From: Lytechinus pictus
Taxonomy: Eukaryota; Echinodermata; Echinoidea; Temnopleuroida; Toxopneustidae
Direction: 5' to 3'
Assembly: GCF_037042905.1 (NCBI RefSeq)
Contig: NW_026974141.1
Span: 7,109,001-7,173,000 of the forward strand
Length of the DNA stretch: 64,000 nucleotides
A program made the translations under genes and the position numbers. Under the pieces are notes generated by a model. The model had not been told where the DNA came from and did not search any database. It saw nothing but the letters and a program-made list of their open reading frames with translations. Numbering within the stretch: the first letter of the stretch is position 1; every line of letters starts with the position of its first letter. Positions 60,101 to 64,000 of the stretch are shown here, one piece after another.

Positions 60101-63090
60101 TACCTATTACCCTATCATCTTGGCAGTAGCAGATATAGGATCTCGAATGCTCGGATATGAAAATAGGAATGACATCTGCACGGCTATCCAGGAAGCTCTT
60201 ACAAATGGAGGTAAGTCAGTCAGAAGCAGTGTCATCTAATGAAAATTTCCTCCTTTTTCACTGGCCATGTATTCAGAAGAAATCGACTTGTCCCATTTTT
60301 GTGACCCCACCCATGTAGCACCGTGTAGGCCTATTGCAAAAGCATCGTGGCGTAACGACTCTGAATGATTCTTACCAAGTAACATACGGTCCCGTGTTTG
60401 AATTCCTAGCGTCCTTTGACAAGTTATCAATCCAACGTTTGCCACTCTCCACCAAGGTGTTCAAGGGTAACGGGGAAGGATGCGAAAGTCAATGTTGCAT
60501 GCCTAGCAACTGAGTTCTGGATCTTGAGTCTTGTTGAAATGCTCCCCATCGGTTGATCCGATCGTGAATCGTGAATCTATAAACTAGATAATAGGGGGTT
60601 TTCGTATTGCGACGCAGTATGCTTTCAACAGAGAAAATGGTTTGTCAAGTGCGCTTTTTTCAATTTCTCCCCCCCCCCCCACAGTAGGGCGTTTTATTCA
60701 ATAAAGCTTCCGTTTATATTTGCTTTTATAGTCAATATACAAAAATCATCAGCTAGTGAATGCTTAACAGTGCACTTTAGATTCCAAGGATTTAAAATAA
60801 ATCCAGATCAGCTGTGAAAAGTGACCAGCCAAATTTTGAATTAATTTCAAATCTTAAGGGTTAACTTTTAAATCTCAAACGATTTAAATTCAAATCTTTT
60901 AGATTTATATTTAAATCAACAAGGTTTAAATTTAAGTCTAATATTTGGCTGGTCACTCTTCACAGCCGATCTGGATTTATTTTAAATCCTTGGAATTCAG
61001 AGTGTAATAAAACAATAAGTGATAGCATACAATCTTGTCATGAAATGAGTCATTATCAGTACAAATAAAACATAAACAAAAATATAATTCCAATTTATGT
61101 AGAGCACCAGAGATAAAGTGCGCTTCTTGACAATGAGCATCCCAAAAAGTCTTTGTCGAAGCAGGTGGACCAAAACAGCACTTGCGTCCTAGTGTATGGA
61201 CAAACGACATTTATTGTAGCTCAGAACTTTACACTGATCAGCTGTTTTTGTTCATCAGTATTCCACACTGACCTCCCAGCTTGTCATTGTTATAAGGCTT
61301 GCATTTTCAATACAGTTACTGTGTGCTTGATTGTTTCGGAAATATCACACGAAGCGTTGCCCCCCCCCCCCCCCATGCTCCCCAGTCCTTTTAGGATTAA
61401 AATTGTTTTACATTCTCGCACTTGTGTACCTTTTACGCACAGATGAAGCTGGGAAGGGTTTCGGGAGGAATGCCTTTGAGAGTGTCATTGACATCTTCAC
61501 CGACGTTGACATGTGTATTAGGATCGGGACGGACGCAGTTGATGACATCGTTGAACCCCTCGTTCGTGTCCTGTATGATCATGATGAATATGAAGTCACA
61601 AGATACATGATGTCCCGCTACACCGGATACAGTACCGTCCAGGAAATCTGTATCGCACTGGAAACAGCATTCACTCGTAAGTATTCCCTTCAATTAAATG
61701 TCTTTCCCATCAAACGGTTCCCAACAAAAAAAAAAATCAAGCATATACACTAAACAAGTTCATCGAAATAAGCATTAACAAATTTTGCTTTCGATTGAAT
61801 CCAAAATACTCTATCGCGCCCATTCTGGATGGAGGGGGGAGGGGATATATCATTACATTCAATTACTTATCTACATTTAGAGCTCAAAGTCGATTCTAAC
61901 CGATATTGGGGGAAATTCAAATAACTAGTTTAGCATCCAATTTGGATGACTTTCCGTTATTGCTCAGTGTTACCTTCGAGTCCCAAAATATATATAGGCC
62001 CTATGGGTTTTTTTTTCAATCGGAACAACCAGTGGCCAATTTTAATACGAGTAAAATATTCATCTCCACCAGTTCAAGAGATAGATTGGTATCAATTCTC
62101 TCTTTGCCATAACGCAGAATTATTCAACAGTACTTTGACGGTGACGATTACCGTTGAAACCCTGAATGGAGAAGAACTTCAGTTCACGGACGACCTAAAG
62201 AACAAGGAGTCAGCTGCCTTCAAGAGACTTGAAACAGCCTTCTGCGGAGGGGTATGATATTTCGTTTTCTGGAACTTTGAACGAATAATGTTTCTTTTAA
62301 TAATTTGTTAATTAAATTCATTAATTCATTTATTCCTGCAAAACAGTGATGTGATTAGGGAAATTTGTTGAGGGCGTCAGACGTGACATGTAGGGCAATA
62401 TTTTCTTTAAATGAGTGAGCAATTAAAGTGAGTGAGCAAACATTTTCATCTTTTGAAGGCAAAAATCTGATTTTTGAAATAGATCTTGACTTGATATTAA
62501 GAAAATTACATCATATTTTCCCCTTTTTCATTCCTGTTCTTTCTTTTTTGTCATTTTGTAATCATTGTCATGGAAATTTATACATGGCCCCACGCCCTCC
62601 CCCCTCCCTCAACTGCTTCGATCCGTACTCCTGTGTGCAAACATAAACTAGACTTCCTACCTGGGGTTCGTTTCATAAAACTTGCTATGATAACATATTT
62701 GCGTAATAGCTAAAAGCTACAGAAATCCTCCACTCTGATTGGCTGATAATATAAATTTTTAATTTGTTTTCATAGCAAGTCTTTATGAAACGGAACACTG
62801 ATTAACCCTTTTGAAGTAAAGTTTCGTTGTTGTTTTTTATCCGGTATGTGGCATCCATTTTTAACAGGTTGTGAATCTCATTGAGAACGAGTCGGGTGCT
62901 CGTCGAGTGGAATGCGAGGTGGTGTCATTCAGCCAAGGAAGCGTTGTTGCTGCGTTGGACGTGATGGTCTATGCCACAACCCAAACCAACGCTGATGGCA
63001 TCGCGGAAAGTGTGACCGAGCTGTCTGTCGACGTTCTTTCGTTTGACGGAGTTTCTCTGGGCGTTTCAGAGATCACAACCATGGTAACTG
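51094..63090 (+). CDS. Secreted or surface protein with duplicated Cys modules and SEA domain (gene span, six exons, 3' end outside window)
   Basis: The coding sequence joins 51142-51961, 58775-59029, 59515-60210, 61443-61676, 62073-62251 and 62868-63090; 802 codons are visible and the last donor is phase 1. The ATG at 51142 (context CAACCATGA) opens a signal peptide (residues 1-19), 48 nt after a likely 3' splice site. The layout is long module A1 (about 48-273, six Cys), short module B1 (274-358, two Cys), long module A2 (359-590, six Cys), short module B2 (591-668, two Cys) and a SEA domain (about 683-790) with GSVVA at 752-756. A1 and A2 share INAAGG-[IL]-W, R-x-IDS, A-x-DLD-x-FDA-x-G-x-CN and a polybasic site. 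The fold and function of A and B are unknown to me. SEA domains are typical of mucin-like and membrane-shed proteins; a transmembrane helix or more repeats may follow past the window. Confidence 0.82.
51142..51961 (+). CDS. SEA-gene exon 1: signal peptide and long module A1
   Basis: Encodes 273 residues and one base (phase 1), ending CTCGAAG|GTAAGC. After the hydrophobic leader MRALFILMSTALAVAMVAS comes a Pro-rich stretch, then the module with Cys at 77, 102, 121, 188, 224 and 265. RVRR at 139-142 followed by Q is a furin-type site, between Cys3 and Cys4. The helical-looking segment at about 154-190 (DIVEILVNITRDLYGIDI) follows it. N-glycosylation sites are at N164 (NIT) and N237 (NSS). No intact-frame damage. 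Confidence 0.88.
52604..53782 (-). pseudogene. LINE ORF2 C-terminal region
   Basis: A 392-codon uninterrupted frame follows the RT. It contains GLRMIDPFYFACAQKMVWVK at the start and the zinc knuckle CVFCDKSEETIVHLFCEC (C-x2-C-x7-H-x4-C) about 100 residues before the end, as in other L1/Tx1 elements. It is intact as a frame but separated from the RT by a damaged stretch (53783-54096). Confidence 0.85.
54097..55373 (-). pseudogene. LINE ORF2 linker and reverse transcriptase, broken
   Basis: Pieces in order on the minus strand: a linker with RSRVKWIEEGEKSTKYLCNL (55373-55059), NKIPGFDGIPA ending in an in-frame stop where Glu is usual (near 54928), CIITLLPKKDKDP, NYRPITLLTVDYK, TDQSGFMKGR, LDIEKAFDS (motif A), FQGCPISPYLFLL (motif B), then after a shift FADDSV (motif C). 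The catalytic residues survive in the pieces. Confidence 0.85.
55640..56376 (-). pseudogene. LINE ORF2 endonuclease, broken
   Basis: It starts MDIKLHTFNCRGLQDFHKR at 56376. LQETH, NIYAPNKDDP, GGDFNSV, SRLDFILVS and SDHSVV mark the APE-type domain, with the usual Glu in LQETH. A one-base change in a G run near 56181 and a stop near 55730 break the frame. Confidence 0.85.
56953..57972 (-). pseudogene. LINE ORF1 (L1 ORF1p-like), broken
   Basis: It starts MGKDKHPHSPEKVNSSSKSK at 57972 with a low-complexity basic/Ser/Pro/Ala N terminus. A heptad-like coiled coil (VEKLKIEKEKLSWKLDDLE) follows, then NRARRNNLVFYGVPE, the usual entry to the RRM. After frame breaks near 57700 and 57335 comes YKDRNLFLSDDFSKKVLESR, the C-terminal RNA-binding domain wording. 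This is a nucleic-acid chaperone-type protein in active elements. Confidence 0.8.
58120..58480 (+). repeat. Array-unit fragment of the GCTCGCGCTTCGCG family
   Basis: Cores at about 58166 (GCTCGTGTTTCACACTCGC), 58358 (GCTCGCGCTTCGTGCTCGC) and 58462 with the usual flanks (TCAGATCGAAATGTAAAAGA, GATACCCATCC). Diverged relative to the 28-35 kb array. Confidence 0.65.
58553..58697 (-). mobile_element. tRNA-derived SINE
   Basis: On the minus strand GGAAGGCGTGGCAGTAAGAG (A-box-like) and GGGTTCGATTCGC (B-box) lie about 45 nt apart, followed by a non-tRNA body with GCCGGATCCCTCGGACATG and GAGAGGACCGTTACG. It is not a functional tRNA because the stems do not pair. It sits 77 bp before exon 2 of the SEA-domain gene. 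Confidence 0.6.
58775..59029 (+). CDS. SEA-gene exon 2: short module B1
   Basis: 255 bp, symmetric phase 1-1, bounded by CTTGCATGTGTAG and TTTCACTA|GTGAGT. Encodes residues 274-358 with two Cys (301 and 350) and wording LLNGLIDDVIEP and DEMIYKYTGFQ. It matches exon 4 in length class, phase, Cys number and motif order (DD-V/I-V/I-EP-[IL]-V, Y-T-G-[FY]). Confidence 0.85.
59515..60210 (+). CDS. SEA-gene exon 3: long module A2
   Basis: 696 bp, symmetric phase 1-1, acceptor CTTTTTTATTCTAG and donor AATGGAG|GTAAGT. Encodes residues 359-590 with Cys at 403, 428, 447, 503, 538 and 580. The first two spacings (25 and 19) equal those of A1. FINAAGGLW, RTIDS, AANDLDAFDAEGSCN and IIEIMEDILRDVYNINI repeat A1 motifs in order. 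RRRRR at 464-468 followed by Q corresponds to the RVRR-Q site of A1. One NST glycosylation site. Confidence 0.88.
60340..60560 (+). mobile_element. tRNA-derived SINE in intron 3
   Basis: GTGGCGTAACGACTCTGAA (A-box-like) and GTGTTTGAATTCC (B-box-like) are followed by a body with CTCTCCACCAAGGTGTTCAA and GGATGCGAAAGTCAATGTTG. Same general type as the SINE at 58553 but a different subfamily and the opposite orientation. Confidence 0.6.
60766..61005. repeat. MITE, 240 bp, in intron 3
   Basis: Inverted ends of about 70 bp: left TTCCAAGGATTTAAAATAAA and GTGACCAGCCAAAT, right their complement. The centre is iterated ATTTAAATC-like words. Related wording occurs at 48205-48470. Confidence 0.75.
61443..61676 (+). 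CDS. SEA-gene exon 4: short module B2
   Basis: 234 bp, symmetric phase 1-1, acceptor CCTTTTACGCACAG and donor TTCACTC|GTAAGT. Encodes residues 591-668 with Cys at 615 and 660, AVDDIVEPLVRVLYD and SRYTGY. It pairs with exon 2; C-terminal EICIALETAFT mirrors RMCRFVEIAFT at the end of exon 2. Confidence 0.85.
62073..62251 (+). CDS. SEA-gene exon 5: first half of the SEA domain
   Basis: 179 bp, phase 1 to phase 0, acceptor TTCATCTCCACCAG and donor TGCGGAGGG|GTATGA. Encodes residues 669-728: a beta-strand-like ELFNSTLTVTITVE, then DDLKNKESAAFKRLETAFC, which matches the first half of SEA domains (conserved S/F/L helix before the strand with GS). Confidence 0.8.
62661..62800. repeat. MITE, 140 bp, in intron 5
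   Basis: Inverted ends of about 30 bp: left GGGGTTCGTTTCATAAAACT, right complement CAGTGTTCCGTTTCATAAAG. The centre has CTCTGATTGGCTGA. Typical short MITE. Confidence 0.7.
62868..63090 (+). CDS. SEA-gene exon 6: second half of the SEA domain
   Basis: 223 bp, phase 0 to phase 1, acceptor CATTTTTAACAG and donor GTAACTG|GTAAGA. Encodes residues 729-802. CEVVSFSQGSVVAALDVMVY holds the G-S-V-V site at which many SEA domains self-cleave, followed by the closing strand. The frame stays open to the donor, so the gene continues beyond the window or in exons not recognised after 63091. Confidence 0.82.
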
Positions 63091-63744
63091 GTAAGATAAT
63101 ACATGATCAAACTCTTGGCAATCTAGTCGCATTCAATATCTATAAGAGATCGCATCCATGATATAAGATAGTAAATGCTTAAAACCTGATTTGGTACTGC
63201 GTCAAGAAATTACGAAGAGAAAATAAGTCTGTTCCGTTGGACTTGCAGTTATTGAAACGGACTTCAATACTTTCACGTCCGATCCGGGACGCTTCTTCAT
63301 TTCGTCTGAATTAACATGATTAACTGGCTAGAAATCATCGTTGCCGCTTGGCGCCGACGAACATAGGATTTTGTCTTTGAGACCTCGAGGATCAATAATA
63401 TTACTTAAACTTGAGTATCATTAAAAGTTCCAATCACAATAATTGGTGCAGGAGATGGACCTGTTTTCAACCGCCGAATATCTGTACAAATTTAAATATT
63501 GACATCAAACATATACAGTGCCCTCTATCGGCGAAACTTAGGTTTTTCATTTCAAAGGGCTCTTAGAGAATTAATCCTACAAATTCGGGGATTGAATATC
63601 AAGATTCTGCAGACAAGATTAAATTCTGAAATTCCCAGCCCAGTCCATGATGAGGAATATGTTTGTCAACCACGCAGCTATTTCAGTTTGATCGGCACCA
63701 GATGAAAATATATCTCCATGTAAAATCGAAAAAAAAAAATCACA
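63091..63744. other. Start of intron 6, no exon recognised
   Basis: No frame here joins in phase 1 with a credible acceptor. The open frame at 63499-63705 has no recognisable content. Confidence 0.4.
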
Positions 63745-63890
63745 CACATACACCCTCACCCTCACACACACCCTCACACGCACGCACACACACACACACA
63801 CATGTGTGTGTGTGTGTGAGGGTATGTATATGTGGGTGGGTGGGTGAGGGTGTGTGTGTGTTTGTGAGAGGGTGTATATGTATAAAATTT
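63745..63890. repeat. CA/TG microsatellite palindrome with CCCTCA/TGAGGG
   Basis: A CA run turns into a TG run at about 63801, and CCCTCACAC words on the left are mirrored by GTGAGGGT words on the right, so the whole block can fold back. Open frames here are low complexity. Confidence 0.8.
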
Positions 63891-63939
63891 TACTTGGTCT
63901 TCTCATACATTTCTTCTAACAAACTTTTTTTTCTGCATC

Positions 63940-64000
63940 TCTTGGCTGTTTTTCCCTCTTTCCAACTCTCTTCCTCTCCCCCTCTCTCTCTCCCCTTCCC
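63940..64000. repeat. Pyrimidine-rich tract at window edge
   Basis: CTCTCC-type low-complexity sequence running off the end of the window. Confidence 0.7.

Noticed and set aside
63619-63906. 95-codon minus-strand frame
   Set aside because: It is a translation of the CA/TG microsatellite.

Overview
The window looks like AT-rich nuclear DNA from a marine deuterostome, most likely an echinoderm and probably a sea urchin. The evidence is spliced genes with GT-AG introns, an AKIP1 orthologue, an aminergic-like rhodopsin GPCR, L1/Tx1-type LINEs, a CR1/L2-type LINE tail, and very dense MITEs, foldbacks and tandem repeats of families I associate with echinoid genomes. The species call rests on memory of repeat families and was not tested by search. 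I found no tRNA, rRNA, CRISPR array or bacterial-type operon.

Host genes. (1) A single-coding-exon class A GPCR lies on the minus strand at 2468-3841. (2) A five-exon AKIP1 (A-kinase-interacting protein 1) orthologue lies on the minus strand at 11396-15820; it is assembled from splice sites, and every junction is phase 0. (3) A secreted or surface protein gene lies on the plus strand, with six exons from 51094 to 63090 and continuing past the window. It has a signal peptide, then a long 6-cysteine module and a short 2-cysteine module, then a second copy of the same long+short pair, then a SEA domain. Exons 2, 3 and 4 are symmetric 1-1 exons and both long modules carry a furin-like polybasic site. 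I do not recognise the module family, and this is the best candidate for something undescribed.

Mobile DNA. A nearly complete L1/Tx1-type LINE (28983-34613, plus) with a perfect 14-bp target duplication sits inside a tandem array of units carrying the core GCTCGCGCTTCGCGCTCGC. That LINE is itself interrupted by a 336-bp hAT-like MITE with an 8-bp duplication. A second, decayed L1/Tx1 LINE (about 52538-58096, minus) lies antisense in intron 1 of the SEA-domain gene. At 20061-22066 is a foldback element with arms of about 500 bp, an 8-bp duplication, and a 636-bp TA-flanked element in its right arm. Further foldbacks and MITEs fill 1-2220, 7249-8945, 12130-12420, 35575-35925, 38444-39870, 43189-50760 and 60340-62800.

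Layout: 1-2220 repeats; 2.3-3.9 kb GPCR; 4-11 kb mostly unexplained AT-rich DNA with MITEs; 11.4-15.8 kb AKIP1; 16-27 kb intergenic with a large foldback; 28-35.5 kb satellite plus LINE; 35.5-51 kb repeat mosaic; 51-64 kb SEA-domain gene with an antisense LINE in intron 1. The three host genes have no evident shared pathway.
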